The position numbers and the translations under genes are program-made. Below, piece after piece: positions 17,266-26,559 of a stretch of 64,000 bases of DNA; the first letter of the stretch is position 1; each line of letters begins with the position of its first letter. The stretch is from contig NZ_BFBR01000002.1 in assembly GCF_003112735.1 (NCBI RefSeq), positions 186,001-250,000 of the forward strand. The letters are read 5' to 3'. Source of the stretch: Candidatus Phycosocius bacilliformis (GTDB lineage: Bacteria; Pseudomonadota; Alphaproteobacteria; Caulobacterales; Aquidulcibacteraceae). Below the pieces are notes generated by a model that was given only the letters and a program-made list of their open reading frames with translations, was not told the origin of the DNA and ran no database searches.

Positions 17266-18054
17266 TTACCCACCCAATATCCACACCACCAAACCTGCCC
17301 AGCCCGGCGTAAAGAACAAAAATGCCGCAGAAATTTGGCTAACTAAGGTAAAACTTACTGCAGGCAGAAAAGCCGGATGGAGACGCCCGCGCGTGTTATA
17401 GTCATAAAGGGCCATCGCAAGCATAAAGAACCAAGACAAGGGATAGCGCCCCAGAATTTGCGCGGCAAAGCCCTGCCCCAAAATTTCCCGTATATCCACG
17501 CCAATCCAGCGCGACCACCCGGTATCTACAATCCCAATGACGCCCAACAACAAGAGGCGTTTATGCAAATCGGGGCGATGGGTGTTCGCAAGGGCGATGG
17601 CTGTTAGAATGGCAAATGGAAAAACATGGCCTAACTGAAATGCCATGACGGCGGGATTGAACTTGGGATCACCCAAACGGGCATGGTCGGCAAACCAAAC
17701 TGTGGCTACCGCACTTACGACCACAAGAGCCCCCAAGACAAACCCAAATCGTTGCCCCCGCGCCCGATGCAGAGCAGGTTGATGCGTGCGGATCAGGACG
17801 GCTTGCCAAGTTAAAAGGCCCATCCAGCCAACGGCAGAGGCTGCATGAAGATGGGTGACGAGCTGATACGTGCGCCCATTTAAGACACCACGCACCATAT
17901 CGGGAACAAACCCAGCCAATAGACCAAACCACAACAAAGCAATCATGACGATAACTGCATCGCGATCTGCGGGGTGGGTCTGCCAAAACCCTTGTTTGCC
18001 CTCAATAGGTTCAAACCCCGATAATCCGTCTACCGCCATTGTTTGTCCCCGCAT
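17266..18054 (-). CDS. Multi-pass membrane protein of unknown function
   Basis: 262 residues with about seven hydrophobic segments (VIVMIALLWFGLLAGFVPDM, FVLGALVVVSAVATVWFA, FAILTAIALAN, LLLGVIGIVDTGWSRW, WFFMLAMALYDY, FLPAVSFTLVSQISAAFLFF, WAGLVVWILGG). Conserved-looking His residues (LVTHLHAASAVGW, LGHVFPF) lie in or near helices, which would fit haem or metal binding as in cytochrome b561- or DUF2306-like proteins, but I do not recognise the family. In-frame ATGs at 18054 and 18039 both have ribosome-site-like sequence. Confidence 0.6.
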   Translation of the reverse strand: MRGQTMAVDGLSGFEPIEGKQGFWQTHPADRDAVIVMIALLWFGLLAGFVPDMVRGVLNGRTYQLVTHLHAASAVGWMGLLTWQAVLIRTHQPALHRARGQRFGFVLGALVVVSAVATVWFADHARLGDPKFNPAVMAFQLGHVFPFAILTAIALANTHRPDLHKRLLLLGVIGIVDTGWSRWIGVDIREILGQGFAAQILGRYPLSWFFMLAMALYDYNTRGRLHPAFLPAVSFTLVSQISAAFLFFTPGWAGLVVWILGG

Positions 18055-18175
18055 TTGACCTTTAGAACTGGCAGATCACGTTACCGTGAAGATAGGCCAG
18101 TACAAGGCGTCGATCGGAAACATTTTTGACCGAGATATTGCCTCTTTAGGTTCTGGGCTTGGCGGATCAGGTCTT

Positions 18176-18868
18176 TCAACGTTTCTTTTTGCTGGCTTTT
18201 GGCGCAGGCCTTACGGCAGGCTTGGGTTTGGGCGGCGGTGGTGGGTCTGTCCGCACGCCCGTAATCACAATCGGTGTGACAGGGGCCTTGCCCGGGAAAG
18301 GTCCACCACTTGCCGCACGCTCAACTTTTGCCATGGCCTCTACCACCTCCCAGCCCGCCGTCACCCGACCAAAACTGGCATAGCCAGTAGTGTTAGGTGC
18401 AGCCTTCGGATCTGCATTGAGAGAGGCATTTTCAGCGAGGTCGAAATAAAAGCTTGAATGGCCCGAATTGGGGTCGTCACCGCGGGCCAGTCCCACCGCA
18501 CCCTTGGCGTGGCGGTTGGTGGCCGTTTCCAATTCAACCGGCTTCAACGGCGGATAGCGGCCCTTGAAATTGGCATCCAGATCGCCAATTTGGATCAAAA
18601 ATCCGGGTTCAATCCGGAACACAGCCGCCCCAACATAATGACCAGACTGAAACATAGCCAGCATATGCGCGCTGGTCTTCGGGGCCCCGACCGGATCGAG
18701 CGTAATTTCAATCTCACCCATGGTGGTGGTCAGGAAGACTTTTGGTGCGGGTGGCACGGTCGCGTTGAGGGCTGGTGCCGGTTCGGAGCTTCCTTGAGCA
18801 ACGCTGATCTGAGGCAATATTAGAGCCGAAGCGATCAACAGGCCTGCTAACAGCGCGCGACGTTTCAT
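18176..18868 (-). CDS. Periplasmic cyclophilin-type peptidyl-prolyl isomerase
   Basis: 230 residues. The signal peptide is RRALLAGLLIASALILPQISVAQG. The cyclophilin domain starts VFLTTTMGEIEITLDPVGAPKTSAHMLAMF and keeps the Arg, Phe and Gln core (VFRIEPGFLIQIGD), a SSFYFDLAENASLN segment and ASFGRVTAGWEVVEAM. The tail is Pro/Lys-rich. ATG 18868 was preferred to the open extension to 18937. It lies 34 bases behind the ivd gene and may be co-transcribed. Role: folding of exported proteins. Confidence 0.88.
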   Translation of the reverse strand: MKRRALLAGLLIASALILPQISVAQGSSEPAPALNATVPPAPKVFLTTTMGEIEITLDPVGAPKTSAHMLAMFQSGHYVGAAVFRIEPGFLIQIGDLDANFKGRYPPLKPVELETATNRHAKGAVGLARGDDPNSGHSSFYFDLAENASLNADPKAAPNTTGYASFGRVTAGWEVVEAMAKVERAASGGPFPGKAPVTPIVITGVRTDPPPPPKPKPAVRPAPKASKKKR

Positions 18869-18902
18869 GAAGCCCCCCTCAAACTCTATCCACTTAACCA
18901 AG

Positions 18903-20078
18903 CTAGACCTGCGTTTCCCCGAACAACTCCCGCCCAATCAGCCAACGGCGGATTTCACTGGTACCAGCCCCAATTTCATAGAGCTTGGCATCGCGCAGCA
19001 GCCGGCCGGTTGGATAATCATTGATATAGCCGTTGCCCCCGAGACATTGGATAGCCTCCAACGCCATCCACGTGGCTTTTTCAGCGGCATAAAGAATTGC
19101 CCCTGCTGCGTCTTTGCGTGTGGTCAGCCCCCGGTCACAGGCCTTGGCTACCGCATAGACATAGGCGCGTGCCGTCGACAATGTGACATACATGTCGGCA
19201 AGCTTGCCTTGCATCAATTGGAACTCACCAATCGGTTGACCGAATTGACGCCGCTCATGAACATAAGGCAGCACAACATCCATACAGGCCTGCATGATCC
19301 CCAACGGTCCAGACGCCAGCACCGCTCGCTCATAATCTAGGCCCGACATCAGAACTTGCGCACCTTTATTGAGCGGGCCCATCAGATTTTCTTCGGGTAC
19401 TTCGCAATCCTCAAACACCAGCTCGCCCGTTGGCGAACCGCGCATGCCCAACTTGTCAAGGCTTTGAGCCACACTGAAGCCCTTAAAGTCCTTCTCAATC
19501 AAAAAGGCGCTGATGCCGCGCGAAGCAGCCTCGGGCTCGGTCTTGGCATAGACAATCAATGTGTCAGCGTGACGTGCGTTGGTAATCCAAAACTTGCCAC
19601 CATTGAGGACATAACGGTCGCCCTTTCTTTCTGCCCGCAAGCGCATCGACACCACATCCGAGCCCGATCCACTTTCTGACATCGCAAGCGCGCCGACATG
19701 ATCTCCTGAAATCAGCTTGGGTAGATAACGCGCCTTTTGTTCCGCGGTTCCCCAGCGCCGCAACTGATTGACGCACAAATTAGAATGAGCGCCATAGGAT
19801 AGTCCAACCGACGCCGAAGCCCGGCTGATTTCCTCCATGGCAATGACATGCTCCAAATAGCCAAGGCCCGACCCGCCATCGGCTTCTTCCACCGTGATGC
19901 CCAAAAGGCCAAGCTCACCCAATTTGGGCCATAGGTCGCGCGGGAATGTATCGGTACGGTCGATATCAGCCGCGCGCGGTGCAATTTCAGCAGCCGAAAA
20001 GCGTTCAACGGTTTCGCGGATGGCCTCGGCGGTCTCGCCAAGGTCAAAGTCGAGTGTGGGATATGAGTTTCGAAGCAT
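18903..20078 (-). CDS. ivd: Isovaleryl-CoA dehydrogenase
   Basis: 391-residue acyl-CoA dehydrogenase for leucine breakdown (isovaleryl-CoA to 3-methylcrotonyl-CoA). Near-diagnostic segments are [56 protein letters not shown] and [14 protein letters not shown]; the Glu in LDYERAVLA is at the IVD-type catalytic position rather than near the C-terminus. The C-terminal [19 protein letters not shown] lacks the Glu used by other acyl-CoA dehydrogenases. The mcc and hydroxymethylglutaryl-CoA lyase genes are not in the window. Confidence 0.9.
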   Translation of the reverse strand: MLRNSYPTLDFDLGETAEAIRETVERFSAAEIAPRAADIDRTDTFPRDLWPKLGELGLLGITVEEADGGSGLGYLEHVIAMEEISRASASVGLSYGAHSNLCVNQLRRWGTAEQKARYLPKLISGDHVGALAMSESGSGSDVVSMRLRAERKGDRYVLNGGKFWITNARHADTLIVYAKTEPEAASRGISAFLIEKDFKGFSVAQSLDKLGMRGSPTGELVFEDCEVPEENLMGPLNKGAQVLMSGLDYERAVLASGPLGIMQACMDVVLPYVHERRQFGQPIGEFQLMQGKLADMYVTLSTARAYVYAVAKACDRGLTTRKDAAGAILYAAEKATWMALEAIQCLGGNGYINDYPTGRLLRDAKLYEIGAGTSEIRRWLIGRELFGETQV

Positions 20079-20137
20079 GCCTTAGCATGCGCGAGCCGGC
20101 TCGTGAGTGCAAGCCCGTTGGGCCAAGGTGAGACGGC

Positions 20138-21496
20138 CTAGCGCATCAAGTCGGCCTCGTCGCCATGACCTTCACCGCCCGCAAGCGCAACCGCTGACGT
20201 GACCAAGATCACAAAGCCAAAACAGGCTGTTATTGCAGCAAAGAGGCCTTTAAGCGTCACTTTTTGGCCTTCTGGATCAGGCGGGAGTATCCCCAACAGA
20301 TGGGCGAACCAAAGTCCACCGGCCATCAAGATCGCCCCCAAAGCCAACAGCACCCAGGTCAGTCGCTTCGGGCCTGCCTTCTTCTCAACCAGATCGCCAC
20401 CAGGTGGGACAATATGAATACCGGAACTGGTCAGATCAGGACCTGCACCTTCGACCGCCGCCGACCACGGCGCAGGTTGCATGGAGGATGGTTGGTTTTG
20501 GGCTTGAACCGGCCCGTCATTCGCCGGGGTGGGCATGACTGGGGCTGTGCCATTGGCTGGGACTGGCCCAGGCACAGCCTCACGCACTTGGGCGCGAGGC
20601 ACAGATATAGACTGTCCCTTTTCAGCCGCGATAACAGACGCCAATGTGGGCTCAGGGTCTAAAGGTGCCGGCTCCAAGCTCTCCTCATCGGGCAAAAGTG
20701 GCATGGAGCGCACACCAGGCTCCACAACACGCTCAGCTTGGGCTGGTTCGGGTTTCACCATTGGGTCAGGCTTAATCTCCGTCTTCGCCACGGCCTCCAG
20801 TTCTTCAACAGGCCGCGAGGCTATCGGACTGATTTCATTGTCAGTCGTTTGAGGCGGCATGGAAGTTTGTGCCTCGCCATGAAGTGCAAGCTCATTGCTT
20901 ACAGGCACAGGGGCGGTCTCAATTGTGGCACCGTCCTCGCCGACGCTCAAAGCAACCGCACGTGGATCAGAGGCATGCGACAAAAGCGCAGCGGCATAGT
21001 CGATCTGGGGCGTCAGGACAGAGGTTGGTGCCGCTGGACGTGGGCCAAGTGGTTCTAAAAACAGGGCCGCCTCTGCTGCTCGCCGACGCACAAGGGCGTC
21101 AACCACCAAAACTCGACCATTCACCTTCGCCCGTCGCCATGCATGCATGGCCAAAGCTGCCGCAATCGGCTGCCCTTGGTTCAGATAGCTCAACACATCA
21201 CTGGTGGCGAAGTTGGATAGGCCAATATTGAATGCAAACGAGACCAGCGCATCAAATTGGTTCTGATTAAGAGGGGTCAAGGCGGATTGACGGATCACGT
21301 CCTCAACCGGGCGCAAATCCCAACGCAAGAGGTCTTCTGCTTCAGCGCGCGTCACGGTCAGACCTTCACGTGCTGTGGCAACATGGCCAAAGCCCAATGT
21401 CCAACGCCCGTCAGGGGTCCGTGCTGCGCGAGCACGGAATCCCTCAAAGCTGGCAATCAGGTCTACTGCAGCCCGTGATGCGGTAAGTCTGGACAT
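20138..21496 (-). CDS. spmX: SpmX-like polarity factor (muramidase domain, two TM)
   Basis: 452 residues. Residues 5-150 form a GH24 muramidase domain (ASRAAVDLIASFEGFRARAA, GRWTLGFGH, LTPLNQNQFDALVSFAFNIG, VVDALVRRRAAEAALFLEPL). A long Pro/Glu-rich disordered region follows, then two C-terminal membrane helices (LTWVLLALGAILMAGGLWFA and GLFAAITACFGFVILVTSAV). This exact layout is that of Caulobacter SpmX, which localises and activates the histidine kinase DivJ at the stalked pole. The Glu of the active site is present (Glu 18), but Thr stands nine residues on where phage lysozymes have Asp, consistent with a scaffold. ATG 21496 follows a GGAA site. Confidence 0.88.
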   Translation of the reverse strand: MSRLTASRAAVDLIASFEGFRARAARTPDGRWTLGFGHVATAREGLTVTRAEAEDLLRWDLRPVEDVIRQSALTPLNQNQFDALVSFAFNIGLSNFATSDVLSYLNQGQPIAAALAMHAWRRAKVNGRVLVVDALVRRRAAEAALFLEPLGPRPAAPTSVLTPQIDYAAALLSHASDPRAVALSVGEDGATIETAPVPVSNELALHGEAQTSMPPQTTDNEISPIASRPVEELEAVAKTEIKPDPMVKPEPAQAERVVEPGVRSMPLLPDEESLEPAPLDPEPTLASVIAAEKGQSISVPRAQVREAVPGPVPANGTAPVMPTPANDGPVQAQNQPSSMQPAPWSAAVEGAGPDLTSSGIHIVPPGGDLVEKKAGPKRLTWVLLALGAILMAGGLWFAHLLGILPPDPEGQKVTLKGLFAAITACFGFVILVTSAVALAGGEGHGDEADLMR

Positions 21497-21667
21497 AAGT
21501 CGTTCCAAAAAGAGACGGATTCCGCCATATGGGCTGAGGCTTGCATGAATAATGCCGCGTGAGCTTTGCGCGCTGTGATTGGCTGCTGCCTCGACAAAGC
21601 TGCTTACCTTGGGCAGTGTTTGATGACCGACCCTTGTGGGGCGGATTCGCGATGCAAGGATCAGACC

Positions 21668-22630
21668 ATGCTGCCAACCAAATCCCGCCAGAAGTCCGCC
21701 TTAGTGGCTTTCTCCATAATGGCCTGCTTTGCCAGTCCTGCCGCCTCTGAAACCCGTCCCGCTATTGGCTCAACATGGTCGAGCATGACCACGGGGGAAT
21801 TGATCACAGCTGCCCCCGCCGATGCCTGGCAGCAAATTGAGCAAAGCCAATTGCTCTATCTCGAATTTGATCCACCGGCCGGTTCAGGCACCGGCCCAGC
21901 CCGTGTTATCATCCAATTGGCACCCGACTTTGCCCCAAATCATGTGGCAGCACTTAAGGAACTGGTTGCTAAGGACTTTTTCAATGGCAAATCCATTGTA
22001 CGCTCACAGGACAATTATGTCGTCCAATGGGGCGATGGTCCGGCTGCAACACAAGCTGGCTTCCGCGGCGGTCAGATGACCGCTGAGTTCGACCGCCCCA
22101 TAGGCCGAGACTTCAAACCTTTTGAGCTCAAGGATGGCGATGTCTACGCCCCGAAGGTTGGCTTTTGGCGCAATTGGCCGGTTGCGTGGGACCCAGCCCA
22201 GAAGCGCTACTGGCTACCCCATTGTTACGCCATGGTTGGGGCAGGACGTGATGAGGGTGCTGATTCAGGCGGCCCAGCAGAGCTTTACGCCGTCAACGGC
22301 CACAGTCCACGCGGTCTTGACCGCAATGTGACGCTCTTGGGACGCGTTGTGCTGGGGATGGAGCATTTTGCGACTTTGCCGCGCGGGGGTGAGGCGATGG
22401 GATTTTATGGTGAGACCCAATCTAAACCCCGTATCATCCGGGCGGTGTTGGGCAGCCAGCTTCCAGAGCGTGAACAAATAAACCTTCAGGCCCTGCGTAC
22501 CGATCATGCGATTTATCCGCAGGTGCTGGAAAGTCGGCGCAATCGGCGCGACAGCTGGACCAAATTCAAGGCAGGACGGCTGGAATTGTGCAATGCCCCC
22601 CTTCCCGTCCGCATCGCACCTAAAGAATGA
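21668..22630 (+). CDS. Secreted cyclophilin-like peptidyl-prolyl isomerase
   Basis: 320 residues with a signal segment (SALVAFSIMACFASPAASE). It is a divergent, enlarged cyclophilin domain: LYLEFDPPAGSGTGPARVII, FNGKSIVRSQDNYVVQWGD (Arg and Gln kept, Phe replaced by Tyr), long insertions, then HCYAMVGAGRD and LLGRVVLGMEHFATLPRG. ATG 21668 follows AAGGATCAGACC. It overlaps the 3' end of mgtE by 11 bases (convergent). It is separate from the ordinary cyclophilin at 18.2-18.9 kb. Confidence 0.8.
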   Translation: MLPTKSRQKSALVAFSIMACFASPAASETRPAIGSTWSSMTTGELITAAPADAWQQIEQSQLLYLEFDPPAGSGTGPARVIIQLAPDFAPNHVAALKELVAKDFFNGKSIVRSQDNYVVQWGDGPAATQAGFRGGQMTAEFDRPIGRDFKPFELKDGDVYAPKVGFWRNWPVAWDPAQKRYWLPHCYAMVGAGRDEGADSGGPAELYAVNGHSPRGLDRNVTLLGRVVLGMEHFATLPRGGEAMGFYGETQSKPRIIRAVLGSQLPEREQINLQALRTDHAIYPQVLESRRNRRDSWTKFKAGRLELCNAPLPVRIAPKE

Positions 22631-24014
22631 TCAAGGTGGCAAGACCTAAGAAGGCAACAAAGCCCACCATATCAGTGACAAATGTGACAAGGACGCCCGA
22701 TGAGACCGCCGGATCCTGCCCCAGACGTTTCAGAGCCAATGGGATCAAAATACCTGCCAAGCCCGCCATCGACAAATTAAGCAAAATGGCCAAGGCAATG
22801 GTGAGCGACAACAAAGTGCTTTGAAACCAAATCAAAGCGACACTGGACAAGAGCAGCGCAAAAAAAGCGCCATTGACGATCCCAGTGACCACTTCGCGGA
22901 AGATGATGCGCACAGAATTGGCTGCGTTGAGCTCACGTGCTGCCAAAGCACGCACAGCCACAGCCACAGTTTGGGTTCCGGCATTGCCTCCCATAGAGGC
23001 AACGATAGGCATCATGATGGCCAAAGCGACAATCTTTTCGATTGAGGCTTCAAACTTACTGATCAGGAAGGAAGCAACCAAGGCGGTCGCCAGATTGATC
23101 ACCAGCCACGGCAAGCGCGAGCGGACCGAGGACCAGACCGTGTCCCCCGCTGAAGCATCGCGCACCCCGGCAAGCGCCAACAAATCCTCTTCATTCTCGT
23201 CCTGAATAACCCGCACAATGTCATCGACCGTAATCATGCCTGTCAGTCGACCACTGCGGTCAACCACCGGGGCTGAGATCAAATGGTATTTTTGGAAGGC
23301 GTGGGCCACGACTTCCTGATCGGTCTCGGGTTCGACGATGATCTCAGGGGTCTCCATCAGATCTTCGAGCAAGACCGTCCGGCGGGCGCGCATTAATTTG
23401 GAAACAGGGATCGCCCCGATTGGCTTCATGGCCGGGTTGACGACATAAATGTCGAAGAAGAGATCTGGTAAATCCTCGCCAGTCTTGCGCATGAAGTCGA
23501 TGGTCTGCCCGACATCCCAATGCTGGGGTGCAGCCACAAATTCGCGCTGCATCAGGCGACCGGCGGTCTCTTCTTCAAATGACAAAGCGCCTTCAACCGC
23601 CACACGCACATCAGCAGAAGCTGCGGCGAGAACTTCGGCGCGATCTTCATCATCAAGCTCTGCTACAATGGCAGCGGCGTCATCGGTATCGAGGTCATCC
23701 AGCTTTTGGGCGAGCTTGCTGGCAGGAATATATTCCAGTGCCAGCTCGCGTAACTCGTCTTCGAGCTCTGCATAGACTTCGGCGTCCAAATCGTCGCCCA
23801 CGAGCGTAAAGATGGTGCGCGCCGTCTCACGCGGGGCATGAGCCAAAAGCTCAGCCACATCAGCGGGGTGCATTGGCAGAAGTAATTGCCGCAGCAGCGG
23901 GCCATCATGATCGCCAGCTGCCCCGATCACCTTGATGGTGGTCAGCCGGTCTGGGCCATGATCAGAAGTGGTGGACTCGGCCCCCAGGGCTTGTAGATCG
24001 TCCATGACTGTCAC
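22620..24014 (-). CDS. mgtE: Magnesium transporter MgtE
   Basis: 464 residues with the MgtE plan: a superhelical N domain (LLLPMHPADVAELLAHAPRE), two CBS domains (DIYVVNPAMKPIGAIPVSKL and HLISAPVVDRSGRLTGMITVDDIV), a connecting helix, and five membrane helices including the pore segment MMPIVASMGGNAGTQTVAVAVRAL with its conserved NAGTQ and the late Asp in VTFVTDMVGFVAF. It is a Mg2+-gated Mg2+ channel. The 115-base leader before it, between the tRNA-Leu gene and the start, shows no recognisable magnesium riboswitch. Confidence 0.94.
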   Translation of the reverse strand: MTVMDDLQALGAESTTSDHGPDRLTTIKVIGAAGDHDGPLLRQLLLPMHPADVAELLAHAPRETARTIFTLVGDDLDAEVYAELEDELRELALEYIPASKLAQKLDDLDTDDAAAIVAELDDEDRAEVLAAASADVRVAVEGALSFEEETAGRLMQREFVAAPQHWDVGQTIDFMRKTGEDLPDLFFDIYVVNPAMKPIGAIPVSKLMRARRTVLLEDLMETPEIIVEPETDQEVVAHAFQKYHLISAPVVDRSGRLTGMITVDDIVRVIQDENEEDLLALAGVRDASAGDTVWSSVRSRLPWLVINLATALVASFLISKFEASIEKIVALAIMMPIVASMGGNAGTQTVAVAVRALAARELNAANSVRIIFREVVTGIVNGAFFALLLSSVALIWFQSTLLSLTIALAILLNLSMAGLAGILIPLALKRLGQDPAVSSGVLVTFVTDMVGFVAFLGLATLIIL

Positions 24015-24089
24015 CTTCCGTCATGTCGTAAGCCCTTCAGGAAATGTGCATTGATCGCGATCAGACTCGCATTGCACGCCTTGAAATAC

Positions 24090-24107
24090 GTGGCCCTCAC
24101 GGGCCAC
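24090..24107 (-). terminator. Possible terminator hairpin after tRNA-Leu
   Basis: Perfect 7-bp stem GTGGCCC-GTGA-GGGCCAC on the minus strand, 22 bases past the tRNA-Leu gene, followed by the weak T-rich stretch GTATTTC. Confidence 0.4.
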
Positions 24108-24129
24108 GATAAGATGACCTTCTTTCCGG

Positions 24130-24214
24130 TGGTGTGCCCAAGAGGACTCGAACCTCCACGGGTCTCCCCACTAGCACCTCAAGCTAGCGCGTCTACCAGT
24201 TCCGCCATGAGCAC
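24130..24214 (-). tRNA. tRNA-Leu(GAG)
   Basis: Acceptor GTGCTCA pairs with TGGGCAC, discriminator A, CCA encoded. The anticodon loop CTTGAGG gives anticodon GAG, a class II variable arm is present (GTGGGGAGACCCGT) and the T-loop is TTCGAGTCC. It lies upstream of mgtE on the same strand. Confidence 0.96.
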
Positions 24215-24305
24215 GTCCCGGAAAGAGCGGCGCTTGTAGTAGAACACGCCGCCAATGTGAAGCCCTTCCCCCAGCTTCTTGCCAGTTGCCAGCAGTGGCG
24301 CGACC

Positions 24306-24575
24306 TTAGGGGCCCGCCAGATAGTCGAAAACGTCGGCTTCGTCAGTGATTTCGACTGAAATCTTGTCGTCATCCAGCTGGATGTCGCCACGAGCGACCG
24401 GGTGATTATTGACCAGCACCCAAACAGGATCATTGGGTGAGGCGGTCAAAGGAATGACTGCGCCACGACCCATCCGCAAGAGCTGATGCATCGGCAAGGA
24501 AGATCGACCGACCAGGACCGAAATTTCGACCATGACCTTTTCAATCTGCGAGGGGTGTTCACTATCGTCTGTCAC
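24306..24575 (-). CDS. fliN: Flagellar motor switch protein FliN
   Basis: 89-residue SpoA-domain protein: VMVEISVLVGRSSLPMHQLL, RMGRGAVIPLTASPNDPVWV, LVNNHPVARGDIQL. These are the FliN hallmarks, with VNN(H)PVARGEI at the core. FliN forms the cytoplasmic C-ring base that sets motor direction. It is isolated from other switch genes; motB occurs 37 kb away as another single gene. The upstream region, shared with divergent lipB, carries a CtrA-like TTAA-N6-TCAA word. Confidence 0.9.
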   Translation of the reverse strand: MTDDSEHPSQIEKVMVEISVLVGRSSLPMHQLLRMGRGAVIPLTASPNDPVWVLVNNHPVARGDIQLDDDKISVEITDEADVFDYLAGP

Positions 24576-24610
24576 AGGCCTAGATAGACCTGCAGAGTGT
24601 TGGAACTTGG

Positions 24611-24624
24611 TTAACGCGCGTCAA
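24611..24624. promoter_or_regulatory. CtrA-like site between fliN and lipB
   Basis: TTAACGCGCGTCAA (TTAA-N6-TCAA, preceded by GG so that a TTAACC half-site reads on the minus strand as GTTAACC). The Caulobacter CtrA consensus is TTAA-N7-TTAA, so spacing and second half are one step off. The position, 36 bases upstream of fliN, is suitable; this is a weak prediction. Confidence 0.3.
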
Positions 24625-24651
24625 TAGACTGTAATTAGTGGAGCCAAAGCT

Positions 24652-25320
24652 GTGATTGAATGGGCGATCTCGCCAAAACCGGTGGAATATGAGCCTGCCG
24701 TGGCCTTCATGGAGGCCCGTGCAGCCCAGATCGCCGATGGTTCAGCGAATCAAATGGTCTGGCTACTTGAACACCCTGCGCTCTATACCGCCGGCACCAG
24801 CGCCAAACCGGCCGATCTCTTACCTCATGCCTCGCTACCGGTGCACAAAAGTGGCCGAGGTGGCCAATATACCTATCACGGGCCCGGTCAGCGCGTTGTC
24901 TATTTGATGCTGGATTTGCGCCACCACCGCCGCGACATTCGCGCCTTTGTTCAAAGCGTGGAACAATGGGTGATCGATACATTGGGTGATTTTGCCATTA
25001 AGGGCGAGATTCGATGCGGCCGTGTGGGTGTTTGGGTAGATCGCACATATCCGGGGCTTGCCCGCCGCGAGGACAAAATTGCCGCAGTTGGCTTGCGGGT
25101 TAAACGTTGGGTGAGTTTTCACGGAATCAGCGTGAATGTCGAGCCTGACCTCCGCCATTTTGATGGGATCATCCCCTGCGGCATTGCCGAGGAGGGTCTG
25201 GGCGTCACGTCTTTGGTAGATCTCGGACACCCCGTGACGATGGATAACGTTGACGCCGCACTTAAAAAGCAATTTGAGGCCCGTTTCGGCAACGTCACCA
25301 CAGTATCGCCCCCATTGTGA
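24652..25320 (+). CDS. lipB: Octanoyltransferase LipB
   Basis: 222 residues; transfers octanoyl from ACP to lipoyl domains. Motifs are [37 protein letters not shown], the Lys in [17 protein letters not shown] and the acyl-Cys in [12 protein letters not shown]. The start is GTG 24652 with GGAG nine bases upstream. Transcribed divergently from fliN; lipA is not in the window. Confidence 0.94.
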   Translation: MIEWAISPKPVEYEPAVAFMEARAAQIADGSANQMVWLLEHPALYTAGTSAKPADLLPHASLPVHKSGRGGQYTYHGPGQRVVYLMLDLRHHRRDIRAFVQSVEQWVIDTLGDFAIKGEIRCGRVGVWVDRTYPGLARREDKIAAVGLRVKRWVSFHGISVNVEPDLRHFDGIIPCGIAEEGLGVTSLVDLGHPVTMDNVDAALKKQFEARFGNVTTVSPPL

Positions 25321-25393
25321 CATGGGCTTGAAGCATCGAACTTTTTACCATTCCACAGTTGACGCACACGGGCAGCACTCTAGCCTGTCAGCC

Positions 25394-26530
25394 ATGCGCC
25401 TATTTTCTTTCTTTGCCTTAGGCATGGCCTTGATCTCACCCTTGTTTCAAAGTCAGGCCGCTTTTGCCCAAACCGAACCCAAAGACTATCGCGAGTGGAG
25501 CGTGACCTGCAGCAATGTGAAGACATGTGTGGCAGTGTCGATATCAGGCCTGAATGAAATGGGTGTCACAGCCCGCCCGCGCGGCATTGCCAGTGATACA
25601 GACATGGGCTGGTTGTGGATTGAGCTTGCAGCCGGTCCTACAGCCAGACCGAAAATCCTTTTCTCCGGCGATATCAATGCCAGCACGGCCGCGCCGGCCA
25701 GTGCCAGTTTACGCATCGTCGGCCGTGATGGACGGGTGCTGGCCAGAGGCGTCTTCACCCTAATTGCTCATGACAGCGGGGCAAGCCAGCTCCGCGACAC
25801 CGATGTGGATCGTTTTATGGCCGTTGCCAAAGCGGGTCAGGCGGTTGTCTATGTTCATGCCAATGGCCAACGCGCGCAATCTTTTGCCAATTTAGCCGGC
25901 TTTGTGGCCGCCATGCGGGCGATTGAGGCTGTACAAGGACGCACCGGGACGCAGGCAGCTTGGATTGATGCTGGTAAGCTAACACGTGATCGCGTCCCGG
26001 CAGCGCCGGTGACACCCAGAGTGCAAGCTGTCGCCTTCACCAAAATTGGGGCGCGCACCCGCATCCCCAAACTTGTGGCAGACCGGCGCACAAACGACTG
26101 CAACGACAGTGAGCGCCTTGATCCGGGCGGGACAGGCATTGAAGGCTTTAACTTAGGCAATGGGCGCACGCTCTGGGCTGTCCCCTGCGGGGCGGGAGCC
26201 TATAATATGTGGTCAGCCTTTTACCTGCAGACCAGTCCAACCCGGCTGGAGCCCTATGGGTTTGCGCGACCTGGCCAATCTGTCGACGAGGAAGATGCCA
26301 ACAGCCTTGTCAATGTCAGCCTCAATCCCGAAGCCGGGCAAATCAGCGCCTTTGCGAAAGGTCGTGGCATTGGCGATTGTGGCAGCGCACAAACCTATAG
26401 CTGGGACGGTACAAATTTCATTCTGACCGATTTGGTAGAGATGACGGCCTGCAGCGGGCTGTTACCCGAATTCTGGCCCGTGCGGATCAAAAGCGAGGTT
26501 ATCCCGCCTGCGCCAAAGCCAAAGCGTTAG
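25394..26530 (+). CDS. DUF1176 domain secreted protein
   Basis: 378 residues. The signal peptide is RLFSFFALGMALISPLFQSQAAFAQ. The DUF1176 body starts DYREWSVTCSNVKTCVAVSIS with a Cys pair, continues with GFNLGNGRTLWAVPCGAGAYNMWSAFY (split here as GFNLGNGRTLWAVPC and GAYNMWSAFY) and ends with KGRGIGDCGSAQTYSWDG, EMTACSGL and PEFWPVRI. Paired cysteines suggest disulfides in the periplasm. Function of the family is unknown. ATG 25394 is used; the open frame from 25250 overlaps lipB and lacks features. Confidence 0.83.
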   Translation: MRLFSFFALGMALISPLFQSQAAFAQTEPKDYREWSVTCSNVKTCVAVSISGLNEMGVTARPRGIASDTDMGWLWIELAAGPTARPKILFSGDINASTAAPASASLRIVGRDGRVLARGVFTLIAHDSGASQLRDTDVDRFMAVAKAGQAVVYVHANGQRAQSFANLAGFVAAMRAIEAVQGRTGTQAAWIDAGKLTRDRVPAAPVTPRVQAVAFTKIGARTRIPKLVADRRTNDCNDSERLDPGGTGIEGFNLGNGRTLWAVPCGAGAYNMWSAFYLQTSPTRLEPYGFARPGQSVDEEDANSLVNVSLNPEAGQISAFAKGRGIGDCGSAQTYSWDGTNFILTDLVEMTACSGLLPEFWPVRIKSEVIPPAPKPKR

Positions 26531-26559
26531 CATTCAGGCTGGCACCCCAGGATCAATCC

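Noticed and set aside
24015-24089. Magnesium-sensing riboswitch before mgtE
   Set aside because: The leader is short and no M-box or ykkC-like conserved elements could be seen.
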